A DNA stretch of 7,239 bases from Eubacterium sp. (GCA_024697885.1 JAILSA010000212.1:1-7239); one strand, 5' to 3'. Positions 1-5,924 are shown, counted from the stretch's first letter. The notes: generated by a model from the letters alone, not told the origin. Program-made: numbers and translations.

Positions 1-335
1 AGAGGAATAGACGACCCAGATGTGTTGCTATATTTTTCTAATGACAGGGGGATTTTTTTGTGAGGGATATTCTCTTATTTGTGTATTGTTTCAATGATTT
101 TTTTATTCGCTTGATGGAAAGCAAACACATCGAATTTCTCAAATGTTGTTTTTGTGATATGTAAATATTTCTCAATTGCCTCTGGTATTTCTTTTATAGT
201 GAAGGAAAAAATATCCAAACCGTCCATATAGACATTATATGGAGATCTAATATTTCCATCAGAACATAAAATGTCTTCATCATCTACAGGAGATTCCTTA
301 TTTTTCTTGCATTTTATGAAATTTGTGGATAACCA
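1..335 (-). pseudogene. Degenerate C-terminal fragment of a 3-oxoacyl-ACP synthase III-like (KAS III, FabH-type) gene
   Basis: Reading the minus strand from about 335 down to 1 gives a protein typical of the C-terminal half of KAS III enzymes. It contains SDGNIRSPYNVYMDGLDIF, then FAFHQANKKIIETI (His codon 114-116), then, after a stop, IPLSLEKYSNTSGSSIP. The HQAN histidine and the SNTSGSS asparagine correspond to the catalytic His and Asn of the Cys-His-Asn triad. KAS III condenses acyl-CoA or acyl-ACP with malonyl-ACP. Variants of this type also occur in surface-polysaccharide and secondary-metabolite clusters. The copy is broken: a TAA stop (75-77) interrupts the frame exactly where the family continues with HKKL. 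The frame is open upstream only to 359, has no suitable start, and lacks the N-terminal half with the catalytic Cys. The frame continues past the left edge. The identification is from recognised motifs only; the pseudogene call is fairly secure. Confidence 0.62.
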
Positions 336-345
336 CCTACCAAAA

Positions 346-360
346 AACAGTGTGACTGTT
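346..360. repeat. Short palindrome AACAGT-GTG-ACTGTT
   Basis: Two perfect 6-bp inverted arms are separated by 3 bases, just beyond where KAS III similarity ends. A second small dyad, GTGG-ATAA-CCAC, lies at 325-336. They could be an operator or a scar at an insertion boundary. Arms this short can also arise by chance. Confidence 0.3.
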
Positions 361-388
361 CAAAACTACGGAAACTCAAGATGAAATA

Positions 389-500
389 AGATTGCAATTG
401 AGCCCCGGTTGGTGTATAATATAGCGTGCTAATTTGGGGCTTTTATAGCTTAGAAGGAACTTAGGTTAAGAACAGCACTTATGACACGGGACTCTTCAAA
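389..500 (+). repeat. Direct repeat, left copy (promoter plus tyrosine-recombinase scrap)
   Basis: These 112 bases match 1641-1752 without gaps at 100 of 112 positions by hand count. The first 34 bases are identical, and 47 of the first 48. Differences concentrate in the second half. Read in the same frame as the recombinase relic in the right copy, 465-500 encodes VKNSTYDTGLFK, a stretch familiar from Tn916-like and clostridial integrases. Here a TAG (462-464) precedes it and similarity is lost after 500. Two of the three differences within VKNxTYDTGLFK are synonymous, so both copies probably descend from functional integrase sequence. Together the copies bracket the gene at 582-1442. Confidence 0.85.
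392..420 (+). promoter_or_regulatory. Predicted sigma-70/SigA-type promoter in left repeat copy
   Basis: TTGCAA (392-397) is separated by exactly 17 bases from a perfect TATAAT (415-420). Transcription would begin near 427 and read into the gene at 582 with a leader of about 155 bases. The element lies in the part of the repeat identical between the two copies, which suggests it has been kept. Confidence 0.6.
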
Positions 501-581
501 GATGGCGCAATATTGTTGGGATTGGGCGATCTTTTTAAGTGATCTCTTCGAGACTAAAAAACATAAGGGGTTTATAACATT

Positions 582-1442
582 ATGAAACAATATACATTAA
601 AGGTATTTCCACAAGGACAGGCAAAAAAGGCATACAGAGTTATTGAAATTTCGGGAAATGATACATTGGACAGACTTTGCGATGTCATTCTTTCAGCGTT
701 TGGTTTTTCTCATGATCATCTATATGAGTTTAGTATGAACGGCAGGCTTTATTCCGATGACAATTATACCTGTGATCCCGAGTATAAAGGTCAGCCGACA
801 ACAGATATAAGGATTGATAAGTTAGGACTTGATAAAGGCTGGAAGTTTATCTTTCATTATGATTATGGTGATGATTGGGTTTTTGAAATCCTAGTTCAGG
901 AAATCAAAAATGAAACAGTACGTGTGATTGCTCATGTTACGGAAGAAAAAGGATTTGTGGAGCAATATCCGGATTATGATGAATGGGATGAAGATGACGA
1001 TGATTATTATGAGGAAGCGGAAGAGTCTTTAGAGGCCAGAAAAGAAAACGCGGAGTATATGAACATATTCTTGCAGGATCTGAAGAGGACCGGACTTTCT
1101 CCAAAGACCATACAAAAACATATTGATAATGTGGATTTTTATCTTACGGACTATCTTCCTTTTACTGATGGTGATTCTACTGACATGAAGAGTGGATGCG
1201 AGACCTACAATCTTCGTGACTTCCTGGGATACTTCTTTATCCATAAGTGCATGTGGTCAACACCTAATAATTTAAAGACCACCGGTGCAAGCATAAAGAA
1301 GTTCTATAAATGCATGGCAGATCACGATAAAATTAGTAAGGACAAATACAAGGAACTTTGCACACTGTTCAAAGAGGAAATGGCCGATTGGCAAGAAGAA
1401 TGCCGTAAGTTCAATGATGATGACTATGAGTACTTCTGGTAA
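582..1442 (+). CDS. pRiA4b ORF-3 family (IS1096 passenger TnpR-like) protein with recombinase-core-like C-terminus
   Basis: Residues 3 to about 108 look like the PRiA4_ORF3 domain: MKQYTLKVFP at the start, a mid-region GFSHDHLYEF, and the signature FHYDYGDDWVFEILVQ (91-106). The family takes its name from a plasmid ORF and an IS1096 passenger gene; its biochemical role is not established and the TnpR label is not evidence of resolvase activity. Residues 131-149 are a strongly acidic linker. Residues 158-275 are helical and include LKRTGLSPKTIQKHIDNVDF, which resembles the SAM-like core-binding domain of tyrosine recombinases, but no catalytic Arg/His/Tyr domain follows. That resemblance is my inference. 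There is no signal peptide or membrane segment, so it is probably cytoplasmic. The start is supported by AAGGGG (565-570), 11 bases upstream. The gene stands alone between two direct repeats and is probably transcribed from the left copy. It is intact and presumably mobile cargo or a remnant of one. Confidence 0.75.
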   Translation: MKQYTLKVFPQGQAKKAYRVIEISGNDTLDRLCDVILSAFGFSHDHLYEFSMNGRLYSDDNYTCDPEYKGQPTTDIRIDKLGLDKGWKFIFHYDYGDDWVFEILVQEIKNETVRVIAHVTEEKGFVEQYPDYDEWDEDDDDYYEEAEESLEARKENAEYMNIFLQDLKRTGLSPKTIQKHIDNVDFYLTDYLPFTDGDSTDMKSGCETYNLRDFLGYFFIHKCMWSTPNNLKTTGASIKKFYKCMADHDKISKDKYKELCTLFKEEMADWQEECRKFNDDDYEYFW

Positions 1443-1475
1443 TAATATGACCGGAACAAATAATGAGCCAAAGTG

Positions 1476-1502
1476 CAAATGCGCTTACCCTTAAGCGCCT
1501 TG
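1476..1502. other. Stem-loop downstream of the pRiA4b-family gene
   Basis: GCGCTTA (1481-1487) and TAAGCGC (1492-1498) form a perfect 7-bp stem around a 4-base loop. CAA/TTG can extend it beyond a small internal bulge. It sits 38 bases after the stop codon, as a terminator would, but no T-tract follows on either strand, so an intrinsic terminator is not demonstrated. The rest of 1443-1640 contains no recognisable gene. Confidence 0.4.
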
Positions 1503-1624
1503 AATGATACAAAACAAACCCTCCGAGGAATGTCAAAATATGGAAATGATTTTCTTGTCAAACAAATACGGCACAATACGACTGCATAATTCGGATAAGC
1601 GGTACCTCTCCACCACATTGGATA

Positions 1625-1638
1625 CATATGTACATATG
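1625..1638. repeat. 14-bp perfect palindrome CATATGTACATATG
   Basis: The sequence equals its own reverse complement over all 14 bases and ends two bases before the right repeat copy begins at 1641. It could be a protein-binding dyad or mark a recombination boundary. It is built from simple CATATG units, so chance cannot be excluded. Confidence 0.4.
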
Positions 1639-1640
1639 AC

Positions 1641-1752
1641 AGATTGCAATTGAGCCCCGGTTGGTGTATAATATGGCGTGCTAATTTGAGACTATTATAG
1701 CTTAGAGGAAGCTCCGGTCAAGAACGGCACTTATGACACGGGACTGTTCAAA
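1641..1752 (+). repeat. Direct repeat, right copy
   Basis: Partner of 389-500, in the same orientation and offset by 1252 bases. Sequences before 1641 and 389 are unrelated, and similarity also ends after 1752 and 500, so the boundaries are sharp. This copy continues into a longer recombinase relic. Homologous recombination between the copies would remove the gene at 582-1442 and leave a single copy upstream of ychF. Confidence 0.85.
1644..1672 (+). promoter_or_regulatory. Predicted sigma-70/SigA-type promoter in right repeat copy, candidate ychF promoter
   Basis: TTGCAA (1644-1649), a 17-base spacer and TATAAT (1667-1672) are identical to the left copy. Initiation near 1679 would give ychF a leader of about 185 bases containing the recombinase relic. 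I found no clearly better promoter nearer ychF: TTGCTA (1808) and TAAAAT (1829) are only 15 bases apart. The insertion may therefore have supplied the current promoter of the ychF-lgt unit. This is inference. Confidence 0.5.
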
Positions 1753-1836
1753 TATTGTGACCGTGTAGGTATTCCGAGATTTTCTATGCATGTCTTAGGA
1801 CATACTTTTGCTACTAGATGCATTGAAGTAAAATAA
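1690..1836 (+). pseudogene. Relic of a tyrosine recombinase (phage/Tn916-type integrase) catalytic domain
   Basis: The frame is open from 1690, after a TGA at 1687-1689, to a TAA at 1834-1836, about 48 codons. From 1714 it reads PVKNGTYDTGLFKYCD and then RVGIPRFSMHVLGHTFATR followed by CIEVK. This is the region of tyrosine recombinases leading into the LRHTFATR motif (box II). Intact relatives have LRHTFATR; here the codon at 1798-1800 is GGA, giving LGH, so the second catalytic arginine is lost. The later HxxR-type GHS region and the nucleophilic Tyr are absent, as are the N-terminal domain and any start. It cannot be an active enzyme. It ends 27 bases before the ychF start and shares its first part with the direct repeat, so it dates from the insertion that created the repeats. 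Confidence 0.8.
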
Positions 1837-1863
1837 AGGAAAAATGAAGGAGATTAGTATATT

Positions 1864-2967
1864 ATGAAATTAGGACTCGTTGGACTCCCAAATGTGGGAA
1901 AATCTACCCTATTTAATTCGTTGACCAAGGCAGGAGCAGAGTCTGCCAACTATCCATTTTGTACCATTGACCCCAATGTAGGTGTGGTACCAGTGCCAGA
2001 TGAGAGGTTGGATGTGTTGACCAAAATGCACTCCTCCAAGAAAACAGTGCCGGCAGTAATCGAGTTTGTTGACATTGCAGGTCTGGTAAAGGGAGCTTCC
2101 CAGGGAGAGGGACTTGGAAATCAGTTTTTGGCCAATATTCGAGAGGTGGATGCTATTGTCCATGTGGTTCGCTGTTTTGAAGATACCAATATTGTACATG
2201 TAGATGGCAGTATCGATCCTCTGAGAGATATTGAGACCATTAACCTGGAGCTGATTTTCTCTGATGCAGAGATTTTGGAGAGAAGGATTGCCAAGTCCAA
2301 GAGAGGTGCCAACAACGACAAGAAATTGGCCAAAGAGGTGGAATTCATGGAGAGAATCAAAGCCTTTTTAGAAGAGGGAAAACTGGCCAAGAACTTTGAA
2401 CTCAAGGAAGGCGATGAGGACGAAGAGGCCTGGTTTAAGGAGTACAACCTTTTGACTGCCAAACCAGTAATCTATGCTGCCAATGTGGCAGAGGATGATT
2501 TGGCCAATGACGGGGCGGATAATGATGGTGTTCAGAAGGTAAGAGAGTTTGCCAGGGAAGAGGGCTCTGAGGTCTTTGTAATCTGTGCGCAGATCGAGCA
2601 GGAGATCTCCGATTTGGACGATGAAGAAAAAGAAATGTTTTTGGAGGATTTGGGCTTAAAGGAGTCCGGCCTGGAAAAACTTATCAGGGCCAGCTACAGA
2701 CTTCTCGGTTTAATCAGTTTCCTGACAACAGGAGAGGATGAGACCAGAGCCTGGACTATTACAGAGGGAACCAAGGCCCCACAGGCGGCAGGAAAAATCC
2801 ACACGGATTTTGAGAGAGGATTTATTCGCGCCGAGGTGGTAAGCTTTGACAACCTGGTAAAATACGAGGGCATGAATGGAGCCAAGGAGCATGGTTTGGT
2901 GCGATCTGAGGGCAAGGAATATGTAGTACAAGACGGAGATGTTGTATTGTTCCGCTTCAATGTGTAA
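1864..2967 (+). CDS. ychF: YchF, redox-responsive Obg-family ATPase
   Basis: 367 residues, close to the 363 of E. coli YchF. The P-loop GLPNVGKST is at 7-15 and the switch I region NYPFCTIDPN at 29-38. Cys33 corresponds to the redox-sensitive Cys35 of E. coli. DIAGLVKGAS (70-79) is G3, with Leu in the position that makes this family independent of the usual catalytic Gln. The G4 element is NVAE (207-210) rather than NKxD, the known reason YchF prefers ATP to GTP. A helical coiled-coil insertion spans about 130-190, and a TGS domain fills 283-366 with RAWTITEGTKAPQAAGKIH. The protein is cytosolic, binds ribosomes and the proteasome-like or stress machinery depending on species, and is linked to oxidative-stress responses. 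AAGGAG (1847-1852) lies 11 bases before the start. lgt follows after 12 bases, so the two are probably co-transcribed. Confidence 0.97.
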   Translation: MKLGLVGLPNVGKSTLFNSLTKAGAESANYPFCTIDPNVGVVPVPDERLDVLTKMHSSKKTVPAVIEFVDIAGLVKGASQGEGLGNQFLANIREVDAIVHVVRCFEDTNIVHVDGSIDPLRDIETINLELIFSDAEILERRIAKSKRGANNDKKLAKEVEFMERIKAFLEEGKLAKNFELKEGDEDEEAWFKEYNLLTAKPVIYAANVAEDDLANDGADNDGVQKVREFAREEGSEVFVICAQIEQEISDLDDEEKEMFLEDLGLKESGLEKLIRASYRLLGLISFLTTGEDETRAWTITEGTKAPQAAGKIHTDFERGFIRAEVVSFDNLVKYEGMNGAKEHGLVRSEGKEYVVQDGDVVLFRFNV

Positions 2968-2979
2968 TAGGAGGCAAGC

Positions 2980-3894
2980 ATGGGTGCAGATGTAGCATTT
3001 CCGCACTTGGGTATTTATATACCTGAGGTTTCAAAAGGCATAGAAATCGGAGGATTTAGCATTGCCTTTTACGGAATGATTATAGCTTTTGGCATGATTA
3101 TGGGAATTGTTATGGCCCGGTGGTCAGCCAGGAGGACAGGACAAAACCCCGAACTGTATATGGATTATGCCATTTGGGGTATTCTCTTTGCTCTAGTGGG
3201 AGCCAGAGTCTATTATGTGGCCTTTTCCTGGGATTCCTATAAGGATGATTTGATTCAGGTTTTTAACATCCGTGGAGGGGGCATGGCTATTTATGGCGGT
3301 GTCATTGCTGCAGTATTGACGGCGGCAATTTTTTGCAAGAGGAGAAAATACAACTTCCTTCTCTTTACAGATACGGCCACCACGGGATTGATTTTGGGAC
3401 AAATTATTGGAAGATGGGGCAACTTCATGAACAAGGAGGCCTTCGGGGAATACACGGACAGCCTTTTTGCTATGAGACTCAAGGTCTCTCAGGTAAATCC
3501 CGCTTCCATTACAGAGACCATGAGAGCCAATATTCAAAGAATTGATGCTGTGGATTATATCCAGGTCCATCCCACTTTTTTGTATGAGTCTGTGTGGAAT
3601 CTTGTGGTTTTAATCATTATGATTGCCACAACTAAGAAGAAAAAATTCCACGGACAAATCTTTTTGACCTATATCATTGGATACGGATTGGGTCGAGTGT
3701 GGATAGAGGGCCTTAGAACGGACCAGTTGCAAATCGGAGCAAGTGGCATTGCTGTTTCTCAGGTTTTATCTGCGGTCTTAGTCCTGGTGGGAATTGTTCT
3801 TTGCTTTGTCTTTAAGAAAAAGTTCCCTGTCGGGGTGGAAAAAAAGGTTCAGGAGTCTGAAAATAAAGAGGAAAATCCTGAGTCGGACAACTAG
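2980..3894 (+). CDS. lgt: Phosphatidylglycerol:prolipoprotein diacylglyceryl transferase
   Basis: Lgt transfers diacylglycerol from phosphatidylglycerol to the lipobox Cys of prelipoproteins, the first step of lipoprotein maturation at the cytoplasmic membrane. The 304-residue protein has about seven hydrophobic segments (for example 28-46, 64-81, 102-118, 205-217, 226-240, 257-278). The Lgt signature GRWGNFMNKEAFG is at 144-156, with Arg and Asn matching E. coli Arg143 and Asn146. GRVWIEGLR (238-246) carries the conserved R-x3-E-x2-R residues. At 98-107, IRGGGMAIYG has Tyr105 where E. coli has the important His103 (HGGL), a substitution I recall in related Clostridia. The C-terminal tail (279-304) is charged and hydrophilic. 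AGGAGG (2969-2974), five bases before the ATG, overlaps the end of ychF's stop region. Transcription ends at the terminator just after the gene. Confidence 0.96.
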   Translation: MGADVAFPHLGIYIPEVSKGIEIGGFSIAFYGMIIAFGMIMGIVMARWSARRTGQNPELYMDYAIWGILFALVGARVYYVAFSWDSYKDDLIQVFNIRGGGMAIYGGVIAAVLTAAIFCKRRKYNFLLFTDTATTGLILGQIIGRWGNFMNKEAFGEYTDSLFAMRLKVSQVNPASITETMRANIQRIDAVDYIQVHPTFLYESVWNLVVLIIMIATTKKKKFHGQIFLTYIIGYGLGRVWIEGLRTDQLQIGASGIAVSQVLSAVLVLVGIVLCFVFKKKFPVGVEKKVQESENKEENPESDN

Positions 3895-3912
3895 ATATTG
3901 AAAAAAATATGA

Positions 3913-3948
3913 GAGTCAACCACAAGGTATTGGTTGGCTCTTTTTTTT
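3913..3948 (+). terminator. Rho-independent terminator after lgt
   Basis: GAGTCAACCA (3913-3922) pairs with TGGTTGGCTC (3931-3940) as a 10-bp stem with one G-T wobble and an 8-base loop. Eight T residues (3941-3948) follow directly. It separates the ychF-lgt unit from the mraZ operon. An A-rich run before the stem (3900-3907) might permit weak bidirectional function. Confidence 0.93.
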
Positions 3949-3981
3949 ATGGGAAAATGACCAAAAATCGCCATTTTTTCC

Positions 3982-4010
3982 TTGCGAAATCCCAAAAAGT
4001 GGTGTAAGAT
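3982..4010 (+). promoter_or_regulatory. Predicted mraZ operon promoter
   Basis: TTGCGA (3982-3987), a 17-base spacer and TAAGAT (4005-4010) match the sigma-70 consensus at 4 of 6 positions each. Initiation would fall near 4017, giving a leader of about 50 bases. The isolated GTGGTG box at 3999 lies inside the spacer and the tandem boxes begin right at the predicted start site. This fits repression of the promoter by MraZ. Confidence 0.55.
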
Positions 4011-4056
4011 ATAGGTAAAAGTGGTGAAAAGTGGTGGAAAGTGTCACGAAGTGGAG
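3996..4056 (+). promoter_or_regulatory. Putative MraZ operator: one solitary and four tandem AAAGTGGTG-like boxes
   Basis: AAAGTGGTG occurs at 3996-4004, 4018-4026 and 4028-4036. Degenerate boxes follow at 4038-4046 (AAAGTGTCA) and 4048-4056 (GAAGTGGAG). The last four start exactly 10 bases apart, about one helical turn. MraZ in E. coli binds TGGG-type direct repeats at 10-bp spacing upstream of its own gene, and Mycoplasma MraZ binds AAAGTG-type repeats, so this array fits autoregulation. The final box overlaps the mraZ ribosome binding site GGAGGTGAAGG (4053-4063). Confidence 0.8.
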
Positions 4057-4066
4057 GTGAAGGAAT

Positions 4067-4495
4067 ATGTTCATGGGTACATATGAGCACGGTTTAGATG
4101 CCAAGGGACGAGTGATTGTTCCAGCAAAGCTCAGAGAAGACCTGGGAGATTCCTTCGTAATAACCTTGGGCTTGGACGGTTGCCTCTTTGCCTACTCCAT
4201 GGAGGAGTGGCAGGGATTTATCGATAAGCTGAAATCACTGCCTGGCACCAAGGAAGCTAGAACGCTTCAGAGACACTTTATGGCCAATGCCGCTCCCTGT
4301 GAGTTAGATAAGCAGGGAAGAACCCTGATTCCGGCTATTTTGAGAGACCATGCAAAACTGCAAAAGGATGTGGTATTTGTGGGAGTCCTCAACAAGATTG
4401 AGATCTGGAGCAAGGAAGAGTGGCAGGGAACAGACGACTATGAAAATATTGAGGACATTGCAGAGCATATGTCTGAATTTGGACTTAGTTTCTAA
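4067..4495 (+). CDS. mraZ: MraZ, transcriptional regulator of the division/cell-wall cluster
   Basis: 142 residues, the usual length. It has two tandem AbrB-like (SpoVT/MraZ) half-domains, each with the DxxxR motif: DAKGR at 11-15 followed by VIVPAKLRE, and DKQGR at 81-85 followed by TLIPAILRD. MraZ forms a ring-shaped oligomer that contacts DNA through these motifs and controls its own operon. The start MFMGTYEHGLDAKGR is the family-standard N-terminus; the strong GGAGGTGAAGG (4053-4063) favours this ATG over the one two codons later. It is the first gene of its operon, 24 bases before rsmH, with its presumed operator immediately upstream. Nothing in the protein is unusual. Confidence 0.97.
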   Translation: MFMGTYEHGLDAKGRVIVPAKLREDLGDSFVITLGLDGCLFAYSMEEWQGFIDKLKSLPGTKEARTLQRHFMANAAPCELDKQGRTLIPAILRDHAKLQKDVVFVGVLNKIEIWSKEEWQGTDDYENIEDIAEHMSEFGLSF

Positions 4496-4519
4496 CATAA
4501 AAGAAAGGGGAAACAGAAT

Positions 4520-5461
4520 ATGGAATTTAAACATGTTTCCGTTTTGTATAACGAAGTCCTAGAGAATCTTAACATTAAGCCAAATGGCATATATGTAGAT
4601 GGCACATTGGGCGGGGCAGGACATGCTACCGGCGTGTGCCAAAAGCTTGGTCCGGATGGAATGTTCATCGGTCTGGACCAGGATCAAGAGGCGATTAATG
4701 TCTCCACCGAGAGATTGTCACGCTTTGGGGATAAGGTTCACATTGTTAAGAGCAATTATGTTCACATGAGACAGGTCCTGGAGGGACTTGGTGTGGACAG
4801 GGTGGACGGAATATTACTGGACTTGGGGGTTTCGTCCTACCAGCTCGACAATGGGGCCAGAGGTTTTTCCTATATGGAAGATGGACCTTTGGACATGAGA
4901 ATGGACCAGGAATCCACTATAAGCGCCAAGGAAATCGTCAATGAGTATCCAGAGGATGAACTTTACCGGGTGATTAAGGATTATGGAGAGGAGCGTTTTG
5001 CCAGGAGCATCGCTCGCAAAATCTGTCAGGAGAGACAGAAAAAAGAAATTGAGACAACTTTTGAACTTGTAGATATGATTCGTTCGGCAATGCCGGCCAA
5101 GGCAAGAAATGCCAAGGGCCATCCAGCCAAGAGAACCTTCCAGGCTATTCGCATCGAGTGTAACAGAGAACTTGAAGTCCTGCGAGGAGCCCTGGATGAC
5201 ATGGTGGATTTGCTGAATGAGGGAGGAAGATTTTGCATTATCACCTTCCATTCCTTAGAGGATCGCATGGTCAAACTTAGTTTCCGCGATGATGAGAATC
5301 CATGTACTTGCCCGCCAAGCTTCCCGGTTTGTGTATGTGGCAAGAAATCCAAGGGGAAAGTGATTACCAGAAAACCTATCCTCCCCTCCCATGAGGAGTT
5401 GGAGGTCAATACAAGATCAAAGAGTGCCAAGCTAAGGGTATTTGAGAAAAGAGAGAGTTAG
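4520..5461 (+). CDS. rsmH: 16S rRNA (cytosine-1402-N4)-methyltransferase RsmH
   Basis: RsmH (formerly MraW) uses S-adenosylmethionine to methylate N4 of C1402 in the ribosomal decoding centre. The 313 residues match the family length. The SAM-binding [10 protein letters not shown] is at 28-37 and GLDQD at 51-55. [15 protein letters not shown] (97-110) and GPLDMRM (122-128) form the catalytic region. [16 protein letters not shown] (203-218) and [12 protein letters not shown] (241-252) are further hallmarks. The C-terminus [12 protein letters not shown] is typical. [15 protein letters not shown] (262-276) holds two CxC pairs (Cys262/264 and Cys271/273), common in Firmicutes and possibly metal-binding. 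AAGAAAGGGG (4501-4510) lies nine bases before the ATG. The next gene's ribosome binding site overlaps the stop codon, suggesting coupled translation. Confidence 0.97.
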   Translation: MEFKHVSVLYNEVLENLNIKPNGIYVDGTLGGAGHATGVCQKLGPDGMFIGLDQDQEAINVSTERLSRFGDKVHIVKSNYVHMRQVLEGLGVDRVDGILLDLGVSSYQLDNGARGFSYMEDGPLDMRMDQESTISAKEIVNEYPEDELYRVIKDYGEERFARSIARKICQERQKKEIETTFELVDMIRSAMPAKARNAKGHPAKRTFQAIRIECNRELEVLRGALDDMVDLLNEGGRFCIITFHSLEDRMVKLSFRDDENPCTCPPSFPVCVCGKKSKGKVITRKPILPSHEELEVNTRSKSAKLRVFEKRES

Positions 5462-5474
5462 GGGGAAATGAAAC

Positions 5475-5924
5475 ATGGCAAATAGAAACATGCCTTACAA
5501 TTATGGGAGTGCCGCAAGAAAGTTACAGGCAGCCCAGCCACTGAGGAGAAGACAGGAGGAAATTCGTAGAGAGCAGCAGCGTCAGAGAAGGGCTGTTCCA
5601 AAGAAAAAAATAGACAAGGTTTCCGTCATTCTTACAATTATAACCTTTGCAGCTGTTATGTTTGTGGGAATGTTTTATATCCGCTTGCAATTTCAGTCTA
5701 CCTATTTGAGTGAAAGTGTGGTAAACTTACAAAGTGAAGTTACAAACTTGGAGAAAGACAATGCTGTGGCGGAGATGGAATTAGACAGCAAACTGAATCT
5801 GCAGGAGATTTACAATAAAGCAGTGAAGGAATTGGGAATGACTCAGCCAAAGGATAACCAGGTGTTTACCTATGAGAGTAAAAAAAGTACTCAGGTCCGC
5901 CAATACAGCCCAATCACAGAGTAA
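5475..5924 (+). CDS. ftsL: FtsL-like cell division protein
   Basis: This 149-residue bitopic membrane protein has a long basic, Gln/Arg-rich cytoplasmic N-terminus (1-48), one transmembrane helix (about 49-69) and an extracytoplasmic coiled coil (about 73-107). The coiled coil is followed by LNLQEIYNKAVKELGMTQP (107-125), a pattern typical of FtsL/DivIC tails. FtsL joins DivIB/FtsQ and DivIC/FtsB in the divisome and helps activate FtsWI septal peptidoglycan synthesis. Its sequence diverges quickly, so the call rests on topology plus position between rsmH and the class B PBP, where ftsL is found in most bacteria. AGGGGG (5460-5465), overlapping the rsmH stop codon, lies nine bases upstream. 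The cytoplasmic tail of nearly 50 residues is longer than in E. coli. Confidence 0.88.
   Translation: MANRNMPYNYGSAARKLQAAQPLRRRQEEIRREQQRQRRAVPKKKIDKVSVILTIITFAAVMFVGMFYIRLQFQSTYLSESVVNLQSEVTNLEKDNAVAEMELDSKLNLQEIYNKAVKELGMTQPKDNQVFTYESKKSTQVRQYSPITE

Noticed and set aside
1533..1616. Possible 27-codon minus-strand peptide from a GTG start (ERYRLSELCSRIVPYLF...)
   Set aside because: The amino-acid composition looks protein-like, but it is short and unrecognised, and no ribosome binding site was identified; not enough for a gene call.
1424..1627. Minus-strand open frame between the pRiA4b-family gene and the right repeat
   Set aside because: The translation shows no known motif, has no clear ribosome binding site, and crosses the hairpin and the end of the neighbouring gene.
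389..1752. Interpretation of the two repeats as insertion-sequence ends
   Set aside because: They are direct rather than inverted, contain promoter and integrase coding sequence, and no transposase or target-site duplication is visible between or around them.
3954..3977. Inverted repeat AAAATG / CATTTT with a 12-base loop upstream of the mraZ promoter
   Set aside because: The arms are short and all but two of the pairs are A-T; a second terminator or operator is not supported.
3996..4056. CRISPR-like array in the tandem boxes before mraZ
   Set aside because: The units are 10 bases with no variable spacers; they fit a MraZ operator.
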